DNA of 12,569 nt from Phyllobacteriaceae bacterium (lineage in GTDB: Bacteria; Pseudomonadota; Alphaproteobacteria; Rhizobiales; Devosiaceae): assembly GCA_012799265.1 (NCBI GenBank), contig JAAZLP010000207.1:1-12569 (forward strand). Direction: 5' to 3'. The translations under genes and the position numbers were made by a program. Shown here in pieces: positions 1 through 6,713 of this stretch. A model generated the notes under the pieces. The model was not told the DNA's origin and ran no database searches. It saw only the letters and a program-made list of their open reading frames with translations. Within the stretch, counting starts at the first letter, position 1, and each line of letters starts with the position of its first letter.

Positions 1-26
1 AAAATTTTGGAATTAACGAGACTTAG

Positions 27-728
27 ATGCAGGACTTCAAGGCGCAGCCGCCGATGGGAATTGGGCCAAGCGGGGCCACTCCGGCGGCCGATTCAGTTTA
101 TGAATTGATCCGGGACGACATTATTTCAGGTCGTCTGGCGGCCAATTCGCGCCTTGTCGTTGCCGAGCTGGCCAAGCGCCACAACACCTCGACAAACCCC
201 ATTCGCGAAGCGCTGCAAATGCTGCGCGGCGAGGGCTTCGTGGTGATGTCGCCCAATCGTGGCGCCCGCGTGCGCCCCATTGATCAGGAATTTGTCCGCG
301 ACATCTACGAGATCGGCGTGCTGATCGAGCCGGCGCTGACGCGCTGGTTTGTCGGCATGGCGACGCAGCAGGATATCGAGCAGCTCGAAGCGGTGCAGGC
401 GGAGATCGAAGCCAATAACTTCGCCGATCAGGTCAAGCACAGCGAGCTCGACACGCGCTTTCACACGATCATGTATGAGCGCCACTACAACCGGCATGCC
501 GCAGAGCTGTGGTGGAAATATCGCGAAGTGCTGCGCGCCGTGAGCCGCCGCTTCGATTTCACCCTGGCGCGGCGCGCCCAGGTGCTGCGCGAACATCGCG
601 AACTGATCCGGTTGATCAAGGACGGCGAGGCCGACAAGGCCGCCGCGCTGGTGGCCCAGCACGTGGAAGGGTCGGGCAGGCACATTGTTGAACATATGCG
701 GGCGGCGGAGGCAGCGCGCGCCGGCTGA
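27..728 (+). CDS. GntR family transcriptional regulator, FadR subfamily (FCD ligand domain)
   Basis: DNA-binding regulator that probably controls the enolase-superfamily genes beginning 36 bases downstream. Residues ~20-84 form the winged helix-turn-helix, with the typical NPIREAL...L..EGFV recognition-helix pattern at 58-72. Residues ~90-225 form the all-helical FCD domain. D142, H146, H190 and H212 sit where FCD proteins carry their metal-binding Asp and three His, so a metal-assisted carboxylate effector such as a sugar acid is plausible (family knowledge plus inference). At 233 residues the length is normal. An in-frame TAG at 24-26 directly precedes the ATG at 27, so the gene cannot start further upstream; the ribosome site is weak (GAG at 18-20). 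The promoter region lies outside the window, and I found no clear operator palindrome around the gene. The family assignment is secure; effector and targets are unknown. Confidence 0.93.
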   Translation: MQDFKAQPPMGIGPSGATPAADSVYELIRDDIISGRLAANSRLVVAELAKRHNTSTNPIREALQMLRGEGFVVMSPNRGARVRPIDQEFVRDIYEIGVLIEPALTRWFVGMATQQDIEQLEAVQAEIEANNFADQVKHSELDTRFHTIMYERHYNRHAAELWWKYREVLRAVSRRFDFTLARRAQVLREHRELIRLIKDGEADKAAALVAQHVEGSGRHIVEHMRAAEAARAG

Positions 729-764
729 CAGAACCGGCGACCGGCCGGACCTTGGGAGGGGGAA

Positions 765-1934
765 ATGAAAATCACTGGCGTCAAACCGTGGCTGATCAAA
801 TCGGCCGCGTCCTATTGGGGCGAGTTTCTCTTCGTCGAAGTGACGACCGATGCCGGAATTTCCGGCTGGGGCGAGATCACCTCCACCACCTTCGTCGCCA
901 ATCGCGCCCTGGCGGTAATGCTGAAACAGGTCAGCAAGATCATCGAGGGCGACGACCCCAGCCAGATCGAGCGCATCTGGCACAAGGTGTTCCGCAACTT
1001 CACCTATATGGGCAGCCGCGGTGCCGCAGTGGAATGCGTCAGCGCCATCGACATCGCGCTCTGGGACATTCGCGGCAAGGTGCTGGGTCAGCCGATCTAC
1101 GAACTGCTCGGCGGGCCGGTGCGCGACGACATCCTGCTCTATACCCATCCTGATCAGCGCAAGTTCACCAGCAAGGAAGGCGTGCAGCAGGAAATCCGGG
1201 ACATCATCGCCTCCGGCCACACCTCGCTGAAATTCGACCCCTTCGCGCAGCAGCGGTCGCTCGACGCCAAGGGCATTCCGCGCGAACAGTCCGAGGGCTA
1301 TCTCGATGGCTCGATGACCCGCAAGGATCAGCGGGAAGCGGCTGAACTGACCGCGCTGATCCGCGAAACGGCGGGGCCGGATATAGAGCTGCTCATCGAT
1401 GCGCATGGCCGCTTTGACGTGCCGACGGCGATCAGGCTCTGCAATAGTCTCGAAGAGGCTGGCGCTATCGACTGGTTCGAGGAGCCGGTGCCGCCGGAAA
1501 GTTTCAATGCGCTGCGGCAGGTGCGCGACAAGGTCAATGTGCCCATTTCCTGGGGCGAGCGCGGGCATACCAAATGGGACTTCGTGCCCATCCTCGAGCA
1601 GCGGCTGGCTGATTACATCATGCCCGACGTAACCTGGACGGGCGGGATCACGGAACTCAAGAAAATCTCAGCGCTCTGCGAGGCCTATTACATCCCCGTT
1701 TCGCCGCACGATGCCGCGGGCCCGATCAATGTCGTGGCCGGCGCGCAGGTGATGATGACGGTGCCCAATTTCTACCGGCTGGAAACGTCGGAATGGAACT
1801 TGAGCAAATACGATCATCTCATCGACCGGCCGCTCGATAATTCCAATGGCAGCCTCAAGCTGCATCGGGGGCCCGGTCTCGGGATCGAGATGAACCGGGA
1901 CTATCTCGAAGACCATCGCATCGACATCGACTGA
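765..1934 (+). CDS. Mandelate racemase/muconate lactonizing enzyme family protein (GalD-like, probable sugar-acid dehydratase)
   Basis: Cytosolic enolase-superfamily enzyme, which would abstract the proton next to a carboxylate and probably dehydrate an aldonic or uronic acid. An N-terminal capping domain (~1-125) is followed by a TIM barrel. Visible catalytic set: K156-F-D158 at the end of strand 2; metal ligands D212 (with H214), E238 or E239 in the WFEEP motif, and E265; the D288/H315 pair; and E340. The GHTSLKFDPF stretch and the D-x-H motif recall D-galactonate dehydratase and its relatives, but substrate cannot be assigned from sequence alone. At 389 residues it has family length. A strong Shine-Dalgarno (GGAGGG at 756-761) sets the ATG at 765. 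It is the first of three tandem paralogues behind the GntR gene and probably shares their transcript. Confidence 0.93.
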   Translation: MKITGVKPWLIKSAASYWGEFLFVEVTTDAGISGWGEITSTTFVANRALAVMLKQVSKIIEGDDPSQIERIWHKVFRNFTYMGSRGAAVECVSAIDIALWDIRGKVLGQPIYELLGGPVRDDILLYTHPDQRKFTSKEGVQQEIRDIIASGHTSLKFDPFAQQRSLDAKGIPREQSEGYLDGSMTRKDQREAAELTALIRETAGPDIELLIDAHGRFDVPTAIRLCNSLEEAGAIDWFEEPVPPESFNALRQVRDKVNVPISWGERGHTKWDFVPILEQRLADYIMPDVTWTGGITELKKISALCEAYYIPVSPHDAAGPINVVAGAQVMMTVPNFYRLETSEWNLSKYDHLIDRPLDNSNGSLKLHRGPGLGIEMNRDYLEDHRIDID

Positions 1935-1960
1935 TTGAACCGGACGGTAGGGAGGACCGA

Positions 1961-3319
1961 ATGGACGATATAAGAGCTGCCGAAACCATCGAGGAAAATG
2001 TCCGCACGGCCTCGCGCCCGAGTGACCTCAGGATCACCGATATCCGCGTTGCCGAAATCATCGGCGCGCCTTTCACCTCGGCGCTGATCAAGGTCTACAC
2101 CAATCAGGGGCTGGTCGGTTTTGGCGAAGTGCGCGACGGCGCCAGCGCCACCTATGCGCTGATGCTGAAGAGCCGCCTCTTGGGCGAAAATCCCTGCGAC
2201 ATTGATCGGCTCTTCCGCCGCATCAAGCAGTTCGGCGGGCATGGGCGACAGGGCGGTGGCGTATCGGGGCTGGAGATTGCGCTCTGGGATCTGGCGGGCA
2301 AGGCCTATGGCGTGCCGATTTACCAGATGCTGGGCGGCAAGTTCCGCGACAAGGTCCGGGTCTATTGCGACACCGACGCGGAAAAGCCGAGCGGGACGGA
2401 AACGGGCATGCGGCTCAAGGAGCGCCTGGAGCTCGGCTTCACCTTCCTCAAGATGGACCTCGGGCTGATGCAGATCGCCGATATTCCCGGCGCTGTCGTA
2501 TCACCGGCCGGCACGCTCGAAGGCTATCGCATCCATCCCGGGCATGGCCGCTCGCGCAATGCGGAAGAACGGGCGGCGCGCAATGCGGTCTATGACATCC
2601 ACAATGTCCGGCATCCCTTCACCGGGCTCCACTTCAGCGACAAGGGGCTCGATCTTCTCGAGCAATATATCCACGAGGTGCGCGAGGTCATCGGCTATGA
2701 AGTGCCGCTCGCCATCGACCATGTGGGGCATATCTCGCTGCAGAACGGCATCAGGCTGGCGCGGCGGATCGAGAAATATGTCCCCGCCTGGCTCGAGGAT
2801 GTCGTCCCCTGGCAATATACCGAGCAATATCGCCAGCTCCAGGAAGCGACCACGGTGCCGATCTGCACCGGCGAGGACATCTATCTCAAGGAAGGGTTCG
2901 AGCCGCTGCTCAAGGCAGGAATTTCGGTGATCCATCCGGACCTTCTGACCTCAGGCGGCATTCTCGAAACCAAGAAGATTGGCGACATGGCGCAGGATCA
3001 TGGGGTGGCCATGGCCATCCACATGGCCGAGAGCCCCATCGCCGCCATGGCTGCTGCGCATGTCGCAATCGCCACGGAAAACTTCATGGCGCTCGAATAT
3101 CACACGGTCGAGGTCGACTGGTGGGACGATATCGTCACCGGCCTGCCGAAACCGCTGGTGAAGGACGGGTTCATCGAGGTGCCGGACAAGCCCGGTCTCG
3201 GCATTGACGACATTGTCGACGAGGTCCTGCTGCAGCATCTCCAGCCCGGCGTCTCCGGCATCTGGGAGCCTACGGATCAATGGGATTTCGAGCATTCCTG
3301 GGACCGGACCTGGAGCTGA
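1961..3319 (+). CDS. Enolase-superfamily (mandelate racemase/MLE type) enzyme with enlarged barrel insert
   Basis: Second of three tandem enolase-superfamily enzymes, probably a sugar-acid dehydratase or epimerase of unknown substrate. After a ~22-residue leader, the capping domain runs to ~135, followed by the barrel. Catalytic candidates are K164-M-D166, D253 (with H254 and H257 nearby), E279 in WLED, E305 in CTGED, D327, H354 and E379, so the metal site and the Asp/His dyad look complete. At 452 residues it is longer than usual. About 89 residues separate the Lys motif from the first metal Asp, against ~56 in the gene before, and this extra stretch (~175-220) is rich in His and Arg. The ATG is set by AGGGAGGA at 1949-1956. 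It lies 26 bases after the first paralogue and 3 bases before the third. Family certain, reaction not. Confidence 0.92.
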   Translation: MDDIRAAETIEENVRTASRPSDLRITDIRVAEIIGAPFTSALIKVYTNQGLVGFGEVRDGASATYALMLKSRLLGENPCDIDRLFRRIKQFGGHGRQGGGVSGLEIALWDLAGKAYGVPIYQMLGGKFRDKVRVYCDTDAEKPSGTETGMRLKERLELGFTFLKMDLGLMQIADIPGAVVSPAGTLEGYRIHPGHGRSRNAEERAARNAVYDIHNVRHPFTGLHFSDKGLDLLEQYIHEVREVIGYEVPLAIDHVGHISLQNGIRLARRIEKYVPAWLEDVVPWQYTEQYRQLQEATTVPICTGEDIYLKEGFEPLLKAGISVIHPDLLTSGGILETKKIGDMAQDHGVAMAIHMAESPIAAMAAAHVAIATENFMALEYHTVEVDWWDDIVTGLPKPLVKDGFIEVPDKPGLGIDDIVDEVLLQHLQPGVSGIWEPTDQWDFEHSWDRTWS

Positions 3320-3322
3320 GCG

Positions 3323-4528
3323 ATGAAAATCACCGACCTGCGCTGCGCCGTCATCGGCAGGCACCCCATCGTCCGCATCGTCACCGACGAAGGGCTTTAT
3401 GGTCTTGGCGAAGTCGAATTCACCAAGACCTATCTCAAGCCTTTCGTGCTGCATTTCCGCGAGGCGCTGATCGGCGAGGATCCGACAGATGTCGAGCGCT
3501 GCATGCTCAAAATCCGTCAGCGCGGCAGCTTCAAGCCCTATGGGGCAGCCGTCTCGGCCATCGAGCATGCGCTGTGGGACATTGCCGGCAAGGCGGCCAA
3601 TGTGCCGGCCTACAAGCTCCTTGGCGGCAAGGTTCGAGACAAGGTGCGGGTCTATAATGGCTCGATCCGACGCAAGCGCTCGGGCGACCGACCGGAGGAC
3701 TATGCCGAAGACGTCAAATGGATGATGGAGCGCCCCGAAAAGTTCTTCATGGTCAAGCAGGGCATCTCCTTTCATTCCAACATGAAGGACACCATTCCCG
3801 ACTTCCATTACGGCATTCGCCAGAACAATGCCGGCTATCACGGCGCCATGGATCAGGGGCAGATCTCCGAGCGCGGCTTCAACCACATGCTGGACTGCGT
3901 TGCGGCGATGAAGGAGGTGCTGGGCGACAAGGTTTCCCTTGCCCTCGATTGCGGTCCCGGCTGGTTCCTCAACGACGCCATTCGCTTTGCCCGCGCGGTC
4001 GAGAAATACGACCTCATGTGGCTCGAGGATATGCTGACCGGCGACTATGTCCCCTGGGTCAATCCGCAGGCCTATCGGGAGCTGACGGTGTCGACCTCGA
4101 CGCCCATCCATACCGGCGAGCAGATCTATTCGCGGCACAATTTCAAGGAACTGATCGAAACCCAGGCCGTGCGCGTGGTGGGCCCGGACCCGGCCGATAT
4201 CGGCGGGATCGCCGAGCTCAAATGGGTGGCCGAACACGCCTATATGCATTCGATCATGATGGCCCCTCATGGCACCGCCAATGGGCTGCTCGGCCTCGGC
4301 GCGCTGATCAATGTCTGCGCGACGCTCCCCGCCAATTACATCGCCTTTGAATATCCCAGCGCCTCCGCCCCCTGGTGGGAGGACATCATCATCGGCCTGC
4401 CTGACGGCCCGATCGTCAAGGACAGCCATGTCGATCTCTTGCCGGGGCCAGGCCTCGGTCTCGACATCGATCCGGAGGGCGCGCGCAAATATCTGAGCGA
4501 AGAGGACGCCGACTTCTTCGCGCCCTGA
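3323..4528 (+). CDS. Enolase-superfamily (mandelate racemase/MLE type) enzyme with altered acid/base motifs
   Basis: Third enolase-superfamily paralogue, 401 residues. Capping domain ~1-110, barrel from ~110. Metal ligands appear intact: D209, E235 in WLED and E266 in HTGEQ. D289, H316 (APHG) and E343 are also in place. Two positions differ from its neighbours: the strand-2 motif reads K145-Q-G147 rather than K-x-K or K-x-D, and the first metal motif is D209-C-G without the His or Asn two residues on. One-base (His-dependent) chemistry, as in dehydratases, is therefore more likely than racemisation (inference). It shares the WW-[DE]-D-I...GLP...PGLG C-terminal pattern with the preceding gene, so the two are closer to each other than to the first. 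The start lies 3 bases after the upstream stop, with GGAG at 3312-3315 as ribosome site. Substrate unknown. Confidence 0.92.
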   Translation: MKITDLRCAVIGRHPIVRIVTDEGLYGLGEVEFTKTYLKPFVLHFREALIGEDPTDVERCMLKIRQRGSFKPYGAAVSAIEHALWDIAGKAANVPAYKLLGGKVRDKVRVYNGSIRRKRSGDRPEDYAEDVKWMMERPEKFFMVKQGISFHSNMKDTIPDFHYGIRQNNAGYHGAMDQGQISERGFNHMLDCVAAMKEVLGDKVSLALDCGPGWFLNDAIRFARAVEKYDLMWLEDMLTGDYVPWVNPQAYRELTVSTSTPIHTGEQIYSRHNFKELIETQAVRVVGPDPADIGGIAELKWVAEHAYMHSIMMAPHGTANGLLGLGALINVCATLPANYIAFEYPSASAPWWEDIIIGLPDGPIVKDSHVDLLPGPGLGLDIDPEGARKYLSEEDADFFAP

Positions 4529-4535
4529 TCGCGCC

Positions 4536-4558
4536 TCACGCCATCCAATGATGGGTGA
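4536..4558 (+). terminator. Hairpin just after the enolase operon, possible transcript end
   Basis: Nine base pairs with one bulged G: TCAC-(G)-CCATC pairs with GATGGGTGA around a CAAT loop, 7 bases after the stop of the last enolase gene. No T-tract follows, so it is not a classical intrinsic terminator. It may stabilise the 3' end of the catabolic transcript or mark the boundary between that operon and the polysaccharide locus. Confidence 0.3.
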
Positions 4559-4634
4559 CATCACCATGCCGGCGCCGCCGCTAAATCGAACTGCCTAAGG
4601 GCAAGGCGCGGTAAAAAAGCAAACTTTCCTGACA

Positions 4635-4662
4635 CCCGCGGTGCGCTGGACGGCGCCGCGGG
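4635..4662 (+). other. GC-rich inverted repeat next to the rmlA ribosome site
   Basis: Perfect 7-base arms CCCGCGG (4635-4641) and CCGCGGG (4656-4662) with a 14-base loop lie in the rmlA leader, ending 3 bases before the AGGAGG ribosome site. In RNA this could form a stable stem that stacks against the translation start of rmlA. It has no T-tract, so a terminator is unlikely. Function unproven; chance pairing is possible in GC-rich DNA. Confidence 0.3.
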
Positions 4663-4665
4663 AGC

Positions 4666-4671
4666 AGGAGG
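4666..4671 (+). promoter_or_regulatory. Ribosome binding site of rmlA, bearing on start choice
   Basis: AGGAGG here is followed by TTG (4672), ATG (4675) and GTG (4678) in one frame. Spacing to the ATG is only 3 bases, while spacing to the GTG is 6, which is closer to ideal. The GTG would also give the family-typical N-terminus M-K-G-I-I-L-A-G-G. Translation may therefore begin at the GTG rather than at the conventional ATG. Confidence 0.6.
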
Positions 4672-4674
4672 TTG

Positions 4675-5556
4675 ATGGTGAAGGGCATAATCCTCGCGGG
4701 CGGCAGTGGGACGCGGCTCTATCCGCTGACGCTGGCGATCTCCAAGCAGATCCTGCCGATCTACGACAAGCCGATGCTCTATTATCCGCTGAGCGTGCTC
4801 ATGCGCGCGGGCATCCGCGAAATTCTCATCATTTCGACACCGCGCGACCTGCCCTGCTTCGAGGCCCTGTTGGGCGATGGCAGCGAGTTCGGCCTCCAGC
4901 TTTCCTATGCCGAACAGCCCCATCCCAATGGGCTCGCCGAGGCCTTCATCATCGGTCGCGATTTTATCGGCGATGACCATGTCGCGATGATTCTCGGCGA
5001 CAATCTCTATTTCGGCGATGGGCTGGCCGATCTCACCAGGGAAGCCGCCGCGCGCGACAGCGGCGCCACCATCTTTGCCTATCAGGTCGATGATCCGCAG
5101 CGTTATGGCGTCGTGACCTTTGACCCTTGTACTGGCAAGGCCATCCACATCGTCGAAAAACCGGACTTCCCGGAATCCGACTGGGCGGTAACCGGGCTCT
5201 ATTTCTATCCCAATGATGTCGTCGACATTGCTGCCGCCACAAAACCCTCCGCCCGTGGCGAACTCGAAATTACAGCGGTCAATAATGACTACCTCCAGCG
5301 CGGCCTGCTCCATGTGGCGCGGCTGGGACGGGGCTATGCCTGGCTCGATACCGGCACGCATGAAAGCCTTCATGATGCGGCGTCCTTCGTGCGCACCATC
5401 GAGCAGCGGCAGGGCATGCAGATCGCCTGTCTCGAGGAAATTGGGCTGGAACTGGGCTGGCTTGATCCCGAGCGCGCCCGCGACAGGGCAGGGCGGCTGG
5501 GCGCCTCGCGCTATGCCACCTATCTCAAGCGGCGCATCGGGGAGCTGGCGCTATGA
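4675..5556 (+). CDS. rmlA: Glucose-1-phosphate thymidylyltransferase RmlA
   Basis: Joins dTTP and glucose-1-phosphate to give dTDP-glucose plus pyrophosphate, the first step of dTDP-rhamnose synthesis, in the cytosol. Counting from the ATG, the nucleotide-binding signature LAGGSGTRLYPLT spans ~7-19. K24 in the SKQILPIYDKP motif and D109 in LGDN (metal binding) are present. The EKP...WAVTGLYFYPN and WLDTGTH motifs of the sugar-binding half follow. At 293 residues it is full length and looks intact. The start could also be GTG 4678, which suits the AGGAGG site better and matches the usual family N-terminus. It is the first gene of a + strand block and overlaps the next gene by 4 bases (ATGA), so the two are probably translationally coupled. 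The usual partners rmlB and rmlD are not in the window. Confidence 0.96.
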   Translation: MVKGIILAGGSGTRLYPLTLAISKQILPIYDKPMLYYPLSVLMRAGIREILIISTPRDLPCFEALLGDGSEFGLQLSYAEQPHPNGLAEAFIIGRDFIGDDHVAMILGDNLYFGDGLADLTREAAARDSGATIFAYQVDDPQRYGVVTFDPCTGKAIHIVEKPDFPESDWAVTGLYFYPNDVVDIAAATKPSARGELEITAVNNDYLQRGLLHVARLGRGYAWLDTGTHESLHDAASFVRTIEQRQGMQIACLEEIGLELGWLDPERARDRAGRLGASRYATYLKRRIGELAL

Positions 5557-6713
5557 GCATCAGCATTCGCCAAACCGAACTTGCCGGGGTGCTGGAAATC
5601 AAGGCCCAGCCCCATGGCGATGACCGCGGCAGCTTTTGCGAGGTCTGGAACCAGGAGGCCTTTGCCCGCCACGGCATCGACACTGCCTTTGTTCAGGACA
5701 ACCATTCCGTCTCGCGACAACGCGGTGTGCTGCGCGGGCTGCATTATCAATTGCCGCCCTTTGCGCAGGCAAGGCTGGTGCGGGTGGCGCGCGGATCGAT
5801 CTTCGATGTCGCCGTTGATATCCGCCCGGGCTCGCCCAGCTTCGGCAAATGGGTCGGCGTCGAGCTGTCGGCCACGCGCTGGAACCAGCTCTTTGTGCCC
5901 GCCGGATATGCACATGGCTTTGTGACGCTCGAGCCCGATAGCGAGGTCATCTACAAGGTCTCGCGCCCCTATAGTGACCTCCTGGTCGTCACCGTCTCCC
6001 GTCTCGCCATCGACCTGAAACTCGATGCGCTGGTCCGCTCCATCGATGCCATCGACCTGCTCGCCGCCCGCTATCCCGTCCGCCTTGCACTTGTCGGCGG
6101 CGGCCCCGCTGGAGACGCGCTCAAGAGCCGCGCCAATGCCGTCAATGCCCGCCACGGTCGCGAGGTGATCAGCCTGGTTGGCGAAGCAGGCGATCCGCGT
6201 TCGGCCTATGCCGCGGCCGACATCGTCCTCGGCATGGGCAGTTCAGCCCTGCGCGCGCTCTCCATCGGTCGCCCGCTGATCGTCCAGGGCGAGGAAGGCT
6301 TTTCGCGCGTCTTCGAGCCCGACAGCGCCGGGCTCTTTCTCCACCAAGGCTTCTACGGCCTCGATAGCGGCCGGGAAGGCCCGGAAGTCCTCGCAGTGCA
6401 GATCGAGCGCCTGCTGGTCGACAAGCCGCTGCGGGACGAACTCGGCCAGATGGGCAGGTCCATCGTCGAGGAAAATTTCAGCCTCGACGCCCTGAGCAAT
6501 CGTCTCCTCGATATCTACAAAACAGTGTCGCGCCAGAAGGCGCCCTTCATTCCCGGTGAGGTCGCGAGCGTGCTCGGCAAGGCATTCCAGCGTGAACTGC
6601 AGAACCATCAGCCGAAGCGCAAGCAGCAGAAGAAACTGCTCGAAAGCCTCAAGCTGCGCAGTGCGGCGAGCGGGGCCTGGCCCCCGGCCAATCTTGACAT
6701 GGCAATGGAATGA
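5553..6713 (+). CDS. Chimeric ORF: C-terminally truncated RmlC fused to the C-terminal domain of a GT4-type glycosyltransferase
   Basis: Residues 1-141 are clearly dTDP-4-dehydrorhamnose 3,5-epimerase: DDRGSF at 23-28, the RGLHYQ motif with R61 and catalytic-base H64, FDVAVDIR at 84-91, and Y134 in EVIYKVS. RmlC is normally ~180-190 residues; here the last ~40, including the region holding the acidic partner of the catalytic His in known enzymes, are missing. From D142 (DLLVVTVSRL) the chain is the second Rossmann half of a GT4 glycosyltransferase: VSRL..K at ~148-156, LALVGGGPAG at 178-187, then AADIVLGMGSSALRALSIGRP at ~221-241. Its ~170-residue acceptor domain is absent. A basic tail (~350-372) ends the protein. 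It starts in a 4-base ATGA overlap with rmlA and ends in another with the GT2 gene. Probably a deletion fusion whose epimerase and transferase activities are both doubtful; a functional new protein or an assembly join are alternatives. Confidence 0.85.
   Translation: MSISIRQTELAGVLEIKAQPHGDDRGSFCEVWNQEAFARHGIDTAFVQDNHSVSRQRGVLRGLHYQLPPFAQARLVRVARGSIFDVAVDIRPGSPSFGKWVGVELSATRWNQLFVPAGYAHGFVTLEPDSEVIYKVSRPYSDLLVVTVSRLAIDLKLDALVRSIDAIDLLAARYPVRLALVGGGPAGDALKSRANAVNARHGREVISLVGEAGDPRSAYAAADIVLGMGSSALRALSIGRPLIVQGEEGFSRVFEPDSAGLFLHQGFYGLDSGREGPEVLAVQIERLLVDKPLRDELGQMGRSIVEENFSLDALSNRLLDIYKTVSRQKAPFIPGEVASVLGKAFQRELQNHQPKRKQQKKLLESLKLRSAASGAWPPANLDMAME
5970..5981 (+). other. Fusion junction between rmlC and glycosyltransferase coding sequence
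   Basis: The RmlC pattern KVSRPYS ends at S141 (codon 5973-5975), and the GT4 pattern DLLVVTVSRL begins at D142 (codon 5976-5978). An RmlC would normally continue with Pro and an acidic or His-rich stretch. Both flanks encode V-S-R (GTCTCGCGC at 5958-5966 and GTCTCCCGT at 5994-6002), a short similarity that may or may not have helped the join. The exact break is placed by family pattern only. Confidence 0.6.

Noticed and set aside
1..8. AAAATTTT palindrome at the left edge
   Set aside because: Too short and AT-simple; the surrounding sequence is cut by the window edge.
126..1568. 480-residue open frame on the minus strand over the GntR and first enolase genes
   Set aside because: It is antisense to two clear genes, crosses their boundary, has no recognisable domain and has the His/Ala/Arg/Gly-heavy composition of high-GC shadow frames.
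4552..4565. GGTGACATCACC near-palindrome as a GntR-type operator
   Set aside because: Only 5-base half-sites, with the left half already part of the 4536-4558 hairpin; it lies after the operon instead of before it, and no second copy was seen near the regulator.
2951..4567. 538-residue open frame on the minus strand over the second and third enolase genes
   Set aside because: Longer than the genes it overlaps but with no family motif; both sense-strand proteins have full catalytic motifs and good ribosome sites, so this is a codon-bias shadow.
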